From Chrysogorgia sp. JL179-B06 (lineage: Eukaryota; Cnidaria; Anthozoa; Scleralcyonacea; Chrysogorgiidae): 64,000 nt of DNA. Made by a program: the position numbers and the translations under genes. Below the pieces are notes generated by a model, which was not told the DNA's origin, did no database searches, and was given only the letters and a program-made list of their open reading frames with translations. The first letter of the stretch is position 1, and the number at the start of each line of letters is the position of its first letter. Location of the stretch: positions 3,213,501 through 3,277,500 of the forward strand of contig JAYKKM010000080.1 of assembly GCA_035772405.1 (NCBI GenBank). Direction: 5' to 3'. Below are positions 21,740 through 32,700 of this stretch, in pieces.

Positions 21740-22041
21740 AACAGTAAATCGGGTTTATTTGGTATTTTTTACACAATAATTGTATTAAATCGCTATTAAA
21801 ATGTTCTTACTTGTTAATTTTGTCGACAATCAGGACAAATTACAGGCAACCAGACCAGAAAGGCAACGAGTCACTCATTGTTTACATCAATTCGGAAGGC
21901 CGTTGACTGTGCTTGGTTAGCGTCGGTCTGGTTGCCTGTAATTTTGTCCTGATTGTCGACAAAATTAACAAGAACATTTTAATAACAATGTAATACAATT
22001 ATTGTGCAAAAAATACCAAATAAACCCGATTTACTGTTAAA
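21740..22041. repeat. Near-perfect 115-bp palindrome with ~65-bp loop
   Basis: CAGTAAATCGGGTTTATTTG near 21742 is mirrored by CAAATAAACCCGATTTACTG near 22018-22037, and GACAATCAGGACAAATTACAGGCAACCAGACC by the complement at 21928-21960. Arms differ by a few bases only. Confidence 0.9.
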
Positions 22042-22129
22042 CTCGCTTCACTAATAGACGTTACGGCTCCCTGTGGATCAACCAATCATTCAATTCACAT
22101 TCACGTAGTGGAGCGCTGTATTGTAGTCG

Positions 22130-22625
22130 AGAACAGCAAGCTCACAGCAAGCGATAGTCGAGAACGGGTAAGCGACAGTCGAGAAAAGCAAGCGATAATC
22201 GAGAATATTTGCAGTAAACGAAAGTTGAGAATTGCGGTAAGAGATAGTCTAGAATATTTGCGGTAGCGACAGTCGTTGTAATAGTCAGCGGAACGATACA
22301 CTAGTCGTATTGTATCCACCGAGGACTTTTTAGTGTAGAATCATCAACGTCACACCCCTCAAACCCCCTAGATAGAACCCTGAATGATGCAACTCTTCCG
22401 CCGGCCCTGTATATGTATATTGTATATACGCCCTTTGCCTATTCTATCTCGTCCTTGCTCTTATCTTAACCTTTAAATATTTATCTGATATTTATAGTGC
22501 TAAATTTTGGTTAAGAACTATCGCTTGCTTTTCTCGACTGTCGCTTACCCTGCATTCTCCATTATCGCCAAGGATTATCGCTTGCTTTTTTCGACTGTCG
22601 CTTACCTGCTCTTGCCATCACTATG
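22130..22625. repeat. Inverted clusters of a GTCGAGAAAAGCAAGCGATA repeat
   Basis: Four to five degenerate units at 22130-22280 and complementary units at 22505-22615 (ATCGCTTGCTTTTCTCGACT). Part of the interior of the large foldback. Confidence 0.7.
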
Positions 22626-23182
22626 TTGCCAAAATAGCACCCCACTGCGAAAGAATGTTATTGGTTGATCCACTCAAAAGAACATGTGCGTCCGCAGAAG
22701 GTTGAAAGCAAAAGTGGCACGGGATTAGTGCGTGTCAGTCAGGGGACTGTTTACATTATGTAGGGCCATCGATAGATGGCGAGTTCATTTTGCTTTGGTT
22801 TGTCCTAGAAATCTATCCAAATACATTTCTTTCCAGAAGTGGATGTTGCCTTTCCTTTTCTCTTCAGAATTTTGGTGAGACTGATCGGAATCAGTATTCT
22901 CCATAGTTGAGGGTTGTCGATCGTAGTTCTATAGGCATAGTTGGGAGTTGATCATCGTTGTGAGTGAAACGAATGTTAATTAATTTTATGCCGGTTCAGT
23001 TTTATTTATACATGTGTATCAAAGGTTTATCAACAGTGTATCAAGTGCACTGAAGATCATCATATAGCACGTGAACAGCCCGTGTAAACTTTCCAAAGGT
23101 TGCTGCGGATGGTATAATACATTTCCTTATTTGGTTAATAGGTTTTCAAGTTCCCATGACGGGAATTTCCCTTTTGGGCAAA

Positions 23183-23407
<225 letters not shown>

Positions 23408-23464
23408 GACGGCAATCTATTTTTATACAAGACGCTCGCTAGGCGTTAACTCCGGCTAGTAAAG

Positions 23465-23775
23465 GTAAACGTAAAGGGGTCATGCTAATCATCCTACGAA
23501 CTACACGACGGACGCAGCTCAACGCGGCCGAGTCGAAGGTTTAGTAAAGGCGCCACAGGCTGCCACCATACGGCCCATGATGACCTCGGAGCACAGCTAA
23601 AGTTAGGGAGGGAGGGAAACCGGAGTACCCGGAGAAAAACCCTCGAAGCATGGGAGAGAATCAATAACTCTACTCACATAAATCTCATGAAGCTCAGGAA
23701 TCGAAACGAGGTAGTCACCCATCCAAGTACTAACCTCGTCCGATCGGGCTTAACTTTAGTGACTTGTTGAAAGAC
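23465..23775 (-). mobile_element. 5S rRNA-derived SINE (SINE3-like)
   Basis: On the minus strand 23763-23710 reads AAGTTAAGCCCGATCGGACG then GGTTAGTACTTGGATGGGTG, matching the 3' half of eukaryotic 5S rRNA including the A-box and C-box of its internal pol III promoter. It is followed by a non-5S body containing CGGGTACTCCGGTTTCCCTC near 23610-23630. A true 5S gene is excluded because the 5' half is absent and the pairing arms are not kept. Confidence 0.6.
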
Positions 23776-24172
23776 ATTGTAAGCAAATTCAGCGATTTGA
23801 ATGCAATATACACAAATCTATAGTTGTATCATGATACAGCTCTATACAGCAGGGGTGGTTAAATTTTCCACTGAAATTTCCAACATCACCCAACTGCACA
23901 CCTGTAACAACTAACAAAGCCATCACAGAGTGTTTGCCAACGGCTTTGATTACATGGAGGTGAGTTGGCTCAGTATCAGAGCTGGATTTACTGAGAAGTC
24001 TGGCCCACCAAACGAGCCATATCCTGTTTGCCAACCCAGTTCTAGTCTCCTCCCCAGGCAACTCTGTGGTTTCTTTTTTCCGAGTCAAATAGGGCTGTGG
24101 AGCAATGTTTTGGCTGGGATTGCAGGAAATTATAGGTATTGTGAAGGGATTGATCGACAAAGAGGGACAAAA

Positions 24173-24388
24173 ATGGCGAAAACAGCGTTGCATGGAAGCT
24201 ATTTGATTCGGGAAAAAGAAGCCACAGTGTCAGAGTTGTCTGCGGAGGAGGCTAGTTCTAGCCAACCGGGTCAGCCTGGCAAGCAAGCCGGCCTTTGCTC
24301 ATGTAATAACAATTCATCTGGCAAGTCCGGCAAACAGGTGCAGTTTGAGCAAGCATTAAATCAGTTAATCTTTTTGCAGTGTATATAA
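24173..24388 (+). CDS. Possible first exon or short ORF, unknown
   Basis: An ATG in a favourable context (ACAAAAATGG) opens MAKTALHGSYLIREKEATVS, followed by a Ser/Gly/Gln-rich stretch (SSSQPGQPGKQAG, NNNSSGKSGKQ). A CAG/GTGCAG near 24338 could be a splice donor. The frame extends upstream to 23930 without clear protein character. No domain recognised and no continuing exon found, so this may be chance. Confidence 0.25.
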   Translation: MAKTALHGSYLIREKEATVSELSAEEASSSQPGQPGKQAGLCSCNNNSSGKSGKQVQFEQALNQLIFLQCI

Positions 24389-24637
24389 GGCATAGCAGTA
24401 AATCAAACCATTTAGCTAGCAGTAGCAAGGTGTCATAATCTAAACAGCTTATTTCTTCGTTGAGTCAACATCAGCCAGTGGCAGTAAACATATTCATAAA
24501 TTTATCACATGCATTTCGCATATTGCTAGTAAAATTTCTAAATCAATAGGAATTATATATATAAGTCCAGTTTTTGCCTTTCTAAATCTTCCCTGCGCAT
24601 GTTGTATTATTCATTATAGTCTATCCTTATTAGCCTG

Positions 24638-24738
24638 TGTACAGCCTGAATATACACCTGTAATACAGGACTGTATTATAAGACTGTATAATACCTGTAA
24701 TATAAGACTGTATTACAGGTGTATATTCAGGCTGTACG
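24638..24738. repeat. Perfect 30-bp-arm hairpin MITE
   Basis: GTACAGCCTGAATATACACC... at 24638-24667 is mirrored exactly at 24709-24738. A single arm of the same sequence occurs near 58236-58268. Confidence 0.8.
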
Positions 24739-24769
24739 GCATACGATGCACATACTGACCTGATATTTA

Positions 24770-25860
24770 AGGAATTAAATATTTTGAAATTTAATGATGA
24801 TTTTTCTACTAAATTTAGGCAAATTTATGTACTCCTACCATAATGGTTTACTACCTAATAGTTTTGATGATTTTTTTATTCGCGTCAATCAGGTACACCA
24901 CTATAACACACGAAGATCTAAATTATGTTCCATTCCTTTTTGCAGAACTAAGATAAGACAGTTTTCAGCCAGCTATCAGGGTCCTAAATTATTTAATATG
25001 TTGAGCCCTGATACCCAGGGCATTTTGCCTCCACGTTGGAAGGTCGGCGAAAATGGCCCTGGGATCGGCTGGTCACATGACACCCAGAATATCTGGGTGT
25101 TTTGATATGATAAATTATGATAATTTAGGTCATTTGTCTTTGTTTACTCTGCTGATGTGATAATGAATGAGAAATATATGAATGAGAAATATGCAACGCT
25201 CTGCAGACTTGTTTATGTAAAGCATTCATCCTAAAACCAACTAATTCATAATACATCCATGATTATCCCATATAAATATCATGGAGGAACAAGTATATAT
25301 CGAATGTAGTTCTTGACAATTAACCAAAGCCCTTAGCTTATTTTCGTATTTGCGGTAAAATTTAAAGGCGAGGAAATTTCTTAACATGTAGATTTAGATG
25401 AATAAATTATACTCTAGCTGAATTAATCCAGTTTTAGAACTGCCAATAAGAATATGGAATCGACCAGCCGATCCCAGGGCCATTTTCGCCGAACTTCCAC
25501 CGTGGAGCCCTGGGAACGAGGTTGCATTCTCTTCTCTCATTCCAAAATAAGCTAAAACAATATTTATTCTCATGAGTTCTTTGACTTCTTAATATTTTTA
25601 TATTTATTTGACTGATCAAATGACTTTTATTGACTTCTTTTTTACTTGTTTCAATATTGTTATTATTCTTCTACTTTTCTGATACCAGCATGACTATGTA
25701 ATATATTTATTCTTATACAAACCCTGTAATGAGGTAGCCCAATATTTTATAAGCCTTTTCTACTTTTTGGGCTTCCTCGACGCCACTTCTTTTGTAATCT
25801 TATCTATACTTATTATTGTTTACTGATTTTTGTGGCAAATAAATGAATTATGACTTATTA
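24770..25860 (+). mobile_element. LINE 3' fragment, split by a foldback insertion
   Basis: 24794-25010 encodes the RT C-terminal region: HYNTRRSKL, RTKIRQFSASYQGPKLFNML. After the foldback at 25011-25527 the coding sequence resumes as SLLSFQNKLKQYLFS and stop at about 25570, followed by a 3' UTR with CTTTTTGGGCTTCCTCGACGCC and GTGGCAAATAAATGAATTA at 25835-25853. The order and spacing show one LINE end interrupted by a later insertion. Confidence 0.65.
25011..25527. mobile_element. Foldback MITE (CCCAGGG...GGCGAAAATGGCC arms ~70 bp)
   Basis: The left arm at 25012-25077 (ACCCAGGGCATTTTGCC ... GGATCGGCTGGTC) is mirrored at 25455-25527 (GACCAGCCGATCCCAGGGCC ... CTGGGAACGAGGTTGC). About 370 bp of AT-rich interior without genes. 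Confidence 0.7.
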
Positions 25861-26140
25861 TTACACGATTGAGTCGGTTTTCTTTGATGTACCGCGGGCT
25901 TTATCTAGCATAAATTGACCATGAATACTAATTAGATAAGAAATGAAGGAAAAACTAAGGGAAATCTTTGTCCAATTAGGTGGATAAAATGGACAAAATT
26001 TTGTTGGAAAATCTCCTCACTCGTGAAATAAGTCAGATAAAGCCCTCGAACGTCGGGCTTTATGCTATATAAAGCCCTCGGACGCTGCGCGTCCTCGGGT
26101 CTTTATATAGCATAAAGCCCTCCTTCTCGGGCTTTATCTC
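25861..26140. repeat. Structured hairpin element, copy 1
   Basis: About 280 bp. GATAAAGCCC (26036-26045) pairs with GGGCTTTATC (26129-26138); an inner stem CCCTCGGACGC / GCGTCCTCGGG closes a 3-base loop near 26090. Copy 2 at 26768-27055 aligns along its full length. Confidence 0.75.
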
Positions 26141-26189
26141 TTACTTAATAGCATACTCATGACTAGTGCCGTCAGTGGGCCAGCTCGCT

Positions 26190-26490
26190 TCATGTAATAT
26201 CAAGACAGATTACTGTCTTGGTTGGTGAGCCAACTTGCCTCCATGTAGTCAAGGGCCAAAAATCATTTAATTGATGTATCTGGATGTACAGACCAAGTAA
26301 CATGAGTTGGCAAATGGAGTGCTTGTGCATCAGTCTGGCAAGTGGGCTAGCCTGCCTCATGTAATATCAGGAATAATTACTATATCGATCAGCGAGCCAG
26401 TTTGCCTCCATGTACAGCTACAGTAATCATGAAAGCCTAAATCAATTGGAAGGGTGTGTATCTGGCTGTGCAGACCAAGTATAGTTAAAC
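26190..26490. repeat. Two ~150-bp degenerate tandem units
   Basis: GTGGGCCAGCTCGCTTCATGTAATATCA... at about 26176 recurs at 26343 (AGTGGGCTAGCCTGCC...TCATGTAATATCAGG), each followed by GTGAGCCAACTTGCCTCCAT. No coding content. Confidence 0.6.
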
Positions 26491-26767
26491 TGTAGTGACA
26501 TTGGTAAACCAGCAAACAATAATAAACTCTTTACTCTTTGATCTTGTTAGTTACGGGTGTCAGAAATTTATATACAGTGCTGTGTCCATTTGTAAGCATT
26601 CGCACATAATAATACGAACAATCGATACAGAGCCAGAACATTTTTGAGCCCCATTTAAGTTTACAGGTAAAATATCACTAAGTGAAACAGGATTATTCAA
26701 TGGCAACATTCATCAAATCGACGATATAAATATGAAATTATACCTACTTGGTATATATGAAACATTA

Positions 26768-27055
26768 TTACATGATTGAGTCGGTTTTCTTTGATGTACC
26801 GCTGGATGTATATAGCATACATCCCCGCTATGAATACTAATTAGATAAGAAACGAAGAAAAAAAATAGGAAAATCTTTGTCCAAGGTGGAAAAATGGACA
26901 AAACTTCGTTAGAAAACCTCCTTAATCGTGTAATAAGTCAGATAAACACCTCGAACGTCGGTATGTACCTGTATGCAATATACAGCCCTCGGACGCTGCG
27001 CGTCCTCGGGGTTGTATATAGCATACATCCCTCGTTCTCGGTGTTTATCTATTAC
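26768..27055. repeat. Structured hairpin element, copy 2 with compensating changes
   Basis: Aligns with copy 1, but the stem sequences differ in step: GATAAACACC (26941-26950) pairs with GGTGTTTATC (27040-27049), and TATACAG pairs with TTGTATA where copy 1 has ATAAAG / CTTTAT. The loop CCCTCGGACGC / GCGTCCTCGGG is unchanged. Confidence 0.75.
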
Positions 27056-27059
27056 ATAA

Positions 27060-28370
27060 ACTGTTGATTAGCATCGACTTTATTTTGTATATAGACATAT
27101 TAAACAATAAACAATACACTACAGCCAGGCAACATAGCTTATAAAAAATATTACAATTACCTCAAGGCTCATAACAGTTAACATATTTCCATACAGCATT
27201 CATATATGTTGAGTCTCATATTAAATTATTAAACGTCATAGGTTTACACGCTTACCAGTCAGAACGTCCTCAAGTCAAAACGTCCTCAGATCAAAAGTTA
27301 AAACGTCCTCGGTTAAAAATCATAGTTTTATCCAGAGGACTAATAATGTTCAGAACATATTAATAACCATGTCAAATACATGCAGAAACTAAGATTTAAT
27401 AATTAACTAGAAACGTAATTATACTATCAAATTGATATATACAACACTGTTTTAATTAATATACACAACACTGGGCCATTACAACAACATTTTGTGACTA
27501 TGTATAGAACTATATCAAAATACTTTGCCATCATCTATATGAATTCAAATAATTTCTTGCTGCAAAATGTAAATAATTTTTTTGAGCATACACAAATACT
27601 GTCCATAGCGATAACTGCACGATGCCGTGTTACCAAAATTTGCTAAGCTGTCCGAAGAAGAAATCGAGAGTATTTGTTCTATTTGGAAGCAAGCTAGGAC
27701 AAGCAATCTACACAAATATATCCATAACGACAATATGCTTCAGTATTTAGTGAGATCAAAAACAAGACTAGCAGAAGTAAGATTTGAAAATGTAACTATA
27801 TATTTAATGAAAAATAAATCAATTATTGAACGCGTCTATCGGAAAATATCATGATTTGTCTGTGGTGCATAGATACTAGTTATATACAACATATCCGCCG
27901 AAATATCTCAAAAAATCTCATTAAATTGTTATTAAGTTATTTCGATCTGATTGGCTAATTTTCAATCACGTGTTTATCTTTACTTTATAAATTACGTTAG
28001 GAATCTATGTTCAATATTTCGGCTATAACATACTGTATATATATACTGTATAACATTAATTTCAATGTTCAGTATTTGTTCAGTCCGTATTTGGACAGAT
28101 GAGATGTGCACACCTGCATAGAAGCTGCTTTGCAGGCACATCACCAGCGATGTATGAGGGCAAATATGATGTGCCGCCTTCCATCTACTCGGATGTCTGA
28201 TCGCAAGAAATCGGCTGGTAGGTGGTCTTCACTTAATTCAAAACCGAGGTCTGAAGGTTCATCAGGGCGCTTTTTTTGGCGGTGACGGTTGGCAGCTCTT
28301 GCAAGATACACCGCGGGTTCTTTAATGCTTGCATGAAGGGTTCAGTTGAAGTGGCGATACCTTCTTCCTA
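27060..28370. other. Non-coding AT-rich stretch
   Basis: Contains three to four copies of AAAACGTCCTCAG-like repeats at 27260-27320. A 75-codon open frame at 27627-27854 (KLSEEEIESICSIWKQARTS) has protein-like composition but no recognised family and no flanking support. Confidence 0.4.
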
Positions 28371-28517
28371 CATTACCTGTGAAATGTAATGTAAAGAAAA
28401 TAAAGTAAAGTAAGATTGAGGGACCATTCAGTATACAGATTGGAATTCCGTCTACTCAAATGACACAATTTAGACAAATGAAACCACAGTGCGATATTTA
28501 CCTCCGCCATGAAGGTT

Positions 28518-28596
28518 AATTCTGTCTGTCTGTCTGTCTGTCTGTTTGTGTTTGTTTGTTTGTTTGTTTGTTTGTTTGTTTGTTTGTTTGTTTGAC
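28518..28596. repeat. (TCTG)n/(TTTG)n microsatellite
   Basis: Six TCTG units then about ten TTTG units. Peptide NKQTNKQTN on the minus strand is an artefact. Confidence 0.97.
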
Positions 28597-28951
28597 TGTG
28601 AGCAGGATATTTCAAAAATTAATGGACAGATTTTCATGAACGTTTGTAGAAGGAATGGTTACATATACCAAGGACCAATCGATTAAATTTTGGTTAAATT
28701 TGGATGACAATTGGACGAAATATTGATACAAATCTGTCTGTAACTTTCCCCGTGTCAAAAATGACTGGACTGAAAAACCGCTTGATTGCGCTCATTATAT
28801 CCTTATATGTCTTCTAGTTGTTTTCTGTTTTACTAAAAACGGAAAACAGACTCAAAAGTGTAAATAGTGTAAATCATATTACCTTATTTACGATTTCTGC
28901 CGCTGACGTGAATATTTCTGCTGCAGCTATTTTCTTTACAGCACTGAGTCG

Positions 28952-29176
28952 TTATTCGGGTGGCAGTTGCTGCTCATATAGTTGAGCAGGATGTATGTGT
29001 GGTTGTGATTCCCTTGTAAATTCGTCTCCTTTCTGCTGAACGCTGGCTTTGCACCACATGGTCTTATTGCGAACACTACATGTCCAAACCTTATTGCCAT
29101 TGGGTCGTCGTGTCTTGACAGTGTAGGTATTAAGTTTGCCTAAATTGAAAGAACTCGCAAAATGATAGAGTAACAC
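28952..29176 (-). pseudogene. FLYWCH-type zinc finger fragment
   Basis: Seventy-four codons with LNTYTVKTRRPNGNKVWTCS, RNKTMWCKASV and HIHP: the W-x-C, C-K-A and H-x-H pattern and spacing fit a FLYWCH C2H2-type finger. In animals such domains often sit in front of MULE-type transposases, so a TE origin is likely, but a host exon is possible. It lies about 440 bp downstream of the GPCR terminal exon on the same strand, separated by a foldback. Confidence 0.5.
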
Positions 29177-29560
29177 CTTTTATAACTTTTCCGTGTTTTA
29201 CTTCGTTATATTTCAGTTTGTTTGATATGTAAATGGTGGTCTCTGATGTCAGGTGCTGGTAGAGAACTTTCACACATTATAGAATCAGTTATTTCCATCT
29301 TTAAGTTTGTTCCACAAATTTACTTGAAAATATGCTTGTAATAACTCCTCGTGATAATGAACCTTGTAAACTTAGCAATTACTGATATATAAGACATTTT
29401 TAATGAGTGAAAATTCTCTACTCAGCACATGAAGTCAGCATGACGTCAGAGACCATTTACATATCAAACAAACTGAAATATTTCAAAAACGAAGTAAAAT
29501 ACAGAAAGTCTGAAAGTGGTAAAAGGTTTTACTCTGTCATTTTACGAGTTCTTTCACATA
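29146..29560. repeat. Foldback copy 1 next to the GPCR gene
   Basis: TTCAGTTTGTTTGATATGTA near 29213 is mirrored at 29458-29478, and GAACTCGCAAAATGATAGAG at the left end by the complement near 29530-29552. Related to the copy at 30818-31275. Confidence 0.65.
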
Positions 29561-29620
29561 TTTTTGTTGCCAATGTCCTTTAACGGTGTTTTTAATTATT
29601 TAAATAACGTTCTTATTGTA

Positions 29621-29783
29621 TTATTCTACTGAGTGGATTTGCCTCCTCGAGCGAAATGCCAGAACACGAGAAGATACAGCTGATTTAAACCCTTGTCGGA
29701 AATTCTTTCCTAACAAACAATAGATGATTGGATTGCAGGCACAGTGGGTGATGGTTAGCAGTAGCGATGGATACCAGACGAAC
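29621..29783 (-). CDS. GPCR exon 3 (TM7 and C-tail)
   Basis: Too short to stand out by length. Acceptor CCGTGCAG precedes 29783, and the phase matches exon 2. It reads FVWYPSLLLTITHCACNPII then YCLLGKNFRQGF, with NPxxY and helix 8, and ends SRRQIHSVE with TAA at 29621. Confidence 0.85.
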
Positions 29784-32700
29784 CTGCACGGAAAATTAAT
29801 AATACAAAAACAAGAAACTAAATTATCAATGACAATGAGACATTTAGCGAATTCAACCTGACGTGTTTAAATACACAGAAAAGTTATTTATTTAAATGAA
29901 GTTTATCTATTCTTTGTATTGAAGGTTATGTTTCTTCCTTTGAACGTTAGAGTCTTAAACTACGTATGAAACATATAAAGATGATATTATCTATGGCAAA
30001 CAAAATGTTAGCATTCCTATAAAACGTAAATGTGCGAAGGATTTAAAAATAGATATACTTAAACTATTGTATATGTCACTGGTTAGATCAAACCTATCCT
30101 ATTGTTCTCAACTTTGGGCTCCTCAATTGTCTATCAAAAGCATACAGCGACAAGCAACCAAATATATGTGTAAAAGGTCGGAGCTTTCTTATAAAGAACG
30201 TTTAAGTTTTTAAAGTTATTGCCTATCAATTATTGGTTAGAATTTTTAGATCTTGTTTTTTTCTTTAAATGTAAATTAGGCCTATAATTCCGATAAATTT
30301 GGATGATTACTTATATTATTGTAATACTCGTACTCGTCGAGCTAAATTTGGTTTGGCTTTAAACGTTAAACTTTGTAAAACGTCACTTTATCGTGATTCT
30401 TACTTTAATAGAATAGTCTATCTTTGGAATGATATGCCCAGTACTATTCAAAATTGTGAATCAATTTCAAGTTTTAAAAAGCAACTTAAGGCTTTTTACG
30501 TTGAAAGACTAAATTTGATATTTGATGGTGACAATATTCGTACTTTTAAACTTGTTTGTCCTAAATGTCGACGTATAAATGCTATGTCTATTTGCTCTTG
30601 TTGATTATACAATTTGTGTAACATAATGTTATTATTATCATGTATTAGGTTATTTTATTTTGTGATATGTGAGGAGGTGTACCATCTAGTATGGGAGCTC
30701 GTGTCCTTTTGTAGTTGCACCTGCCTTTGGGCAAATTTTTTTAAATAAAAAAAATAAATAAACCATGGCAAGTGGCGATCAGTTGTGGTTGAACAATGAC
30801 AACGTTGCTAAAGTTCCCCTAACCTCAAAACTTTTTATTGTCTAAGAACTTTTAAAATGATAAAGTAACTTCTTTTGAAGATTTTCGTTTATTCGCTTTC
30901 TTTTTTAGATATATCAGTTTGTTTGATATGCAAATATCCGGAATTTACGTCAGACATGCATAATGACTTATTGGAGAAATGTGTGTAGCTATCTCTTTCA
31001 TTCTCGAACGAAATCCTTTAAAATCGAGAAGTTAAAGTTTGGTGTAGTGGGAGAAACACGCACACATGTTATTCACACTTGTGTGTTTTTATTTGATGAA
31101 CGCAAAGATATATAACATTCTCTGATAAGTCATTAATATGCATGTGTGACGTAAATTCCGTATATTTGCATATCAAACAAACTGATATAGCGAAGAAACG
31201 AAAATCTTCAAAAGAAGTTGCTTTATCATTTTACAAGTTCTTCCAAATAAGACAATAAAAAAATTTGAGGTTAGTCCTCCTTGAAATATAGAAAACCTCA
31301 TAAAAGAAAATAGGTGTCAACTTACGCATAAATACTTCTATAATCCACTTGGAGCCTCTTGAGAAAATACAAAACATTATAAGGTGTCCAGGAAACAAAA
31401 AATACCACCAAAGTAACCATCAGCATTTTCACCACCCCTTGTCTGGATCTATGCGCAGCCATTATACTTTGTCCCTCTCCGGGGGGTACCTGCCTGAGTT
31501 TGTGAATGACCTTCGAGTAGAAACCAACAATTGTAATTAACGGAACAATGTACAACGCCACGACAATAAATATACCATGTATATTCTTTGCTTGCAGATT
31601 TGGCCAGCGGTCAGTACAGTCACAGCTCAGTTGATTATCTTCGCTAATTTTTGAACCACAAAAATAAATTGTCGGGGAGAAAATAATGAAAGATGCCAGC
31701 CATATTGCAGGAATGATCCATTTTACGCGATGTTTTACACGTAGATAATATATTGGTTTACATATGGCACAGTAGCGTTCATAAGCGATAAATATCAGAG
31801 TTAAGGTCGAAGATCCGTACGGAATATTGAACATGTTGATTTGAAATTTGCAGCCAACGTTGCCTGGAAATAGTGAAAACAAAGTTTTTGAGAGAGTAGA
31901 AATTTGAAAAGTATAACAAAAAAGATGTTAAAGGGGCAGCGTCATGATTTGCGCATGCTCAAGTCTGTTTTTCTTCGAGGGGTCCTTCGACCTTTGGCAC
32001 GCCATAATCTAATCCATCGCAAGTGAAACAAATGGATGTTGTAGCACCTCTCGTAAGAGTGAATCTAATGGGTTTTCTAGCCTAAAATATATACTGATCA
32101 AAGTCACTGTCACTGCAGTAATTACATCCAGCCAAGCATTTCGCATCAACCTGGTATATCGTTTCGTTCAAGTACATCATTTTATGGGAATCGTTCCATC
32201 TTTTCTTGGCTTCTTTACATTGATCCTGTAACTTCTTCTTGCGACCGGAGTTCTCTCGCTTTCCGCCATGCGATTTACCAGTATAGACGCCATTTTGAAT
32301 CGTAATCCAACTTGAAAAATTCAGGCTGATTTTTTTCAATTTCGCACACATGCACAAATCATGACGCTGCCCCTTTAAACTACGACATAGTTTAGTATTG
32401 TCACATTATTATTTCAAGATGGGTAAAATAATGATTTGTTTAACAAAGTATAGGCTCTGTTAGATCAATAAATGTACCGCTATAGTTATTCTATATTTTT
32501 TATTCTACTCACCAATATTTATATCCTTCACAATAAAATCAACCATATGAAATATTGTAGACAATATAAACAGGAGATCTGATAAAGAAAGATTGACCAA
32601 CAGATAATTTGTAACATTCTGCATTCTAAGGTTCACGCTGACTGTCCAACATACAAGACAGTTGCCAACGACGACAAAGATCAGAAATATGATGTACATG

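Larger units (their letters stand above)
19975..23140. mobile_element. Large foldback element (~3.2 kb)
   Basis: Outer arms: GTATTATACCATC...GCAACCTTTGGAAAGTTTCACGGGCTGTTCACGTGCTAT (about 19988-20048) mirrored at 23065-23130. Next layer: TTAATTAATTTTATACCGGTTC at 20630 against 22975. Next: GGAAAATACTGATTCCGATCAGTCTCACC at 20750 against 22865-22895. Centre: 115-bp near-perfect arms at 21740-21862 and 21928-22041. The layers are collinear and nested, so the whole region folds. Several short repeats (CAAGCGATAGTCGAGAA type) sit in the right half. No transposase recognised. Confidence 0.65.

Noticed and set aside
23709..23763. 5S rRNA gene
   Set aside because: Only the 3' half is recognisable and it is joined to unrelated SINE body.
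23789..24193. 134-codon minus-strand frame
   Set aside because: Overlaps a plus-strand frame of similar weak quality; a hydrophobic segment alone is not enough to call a membrane protein.
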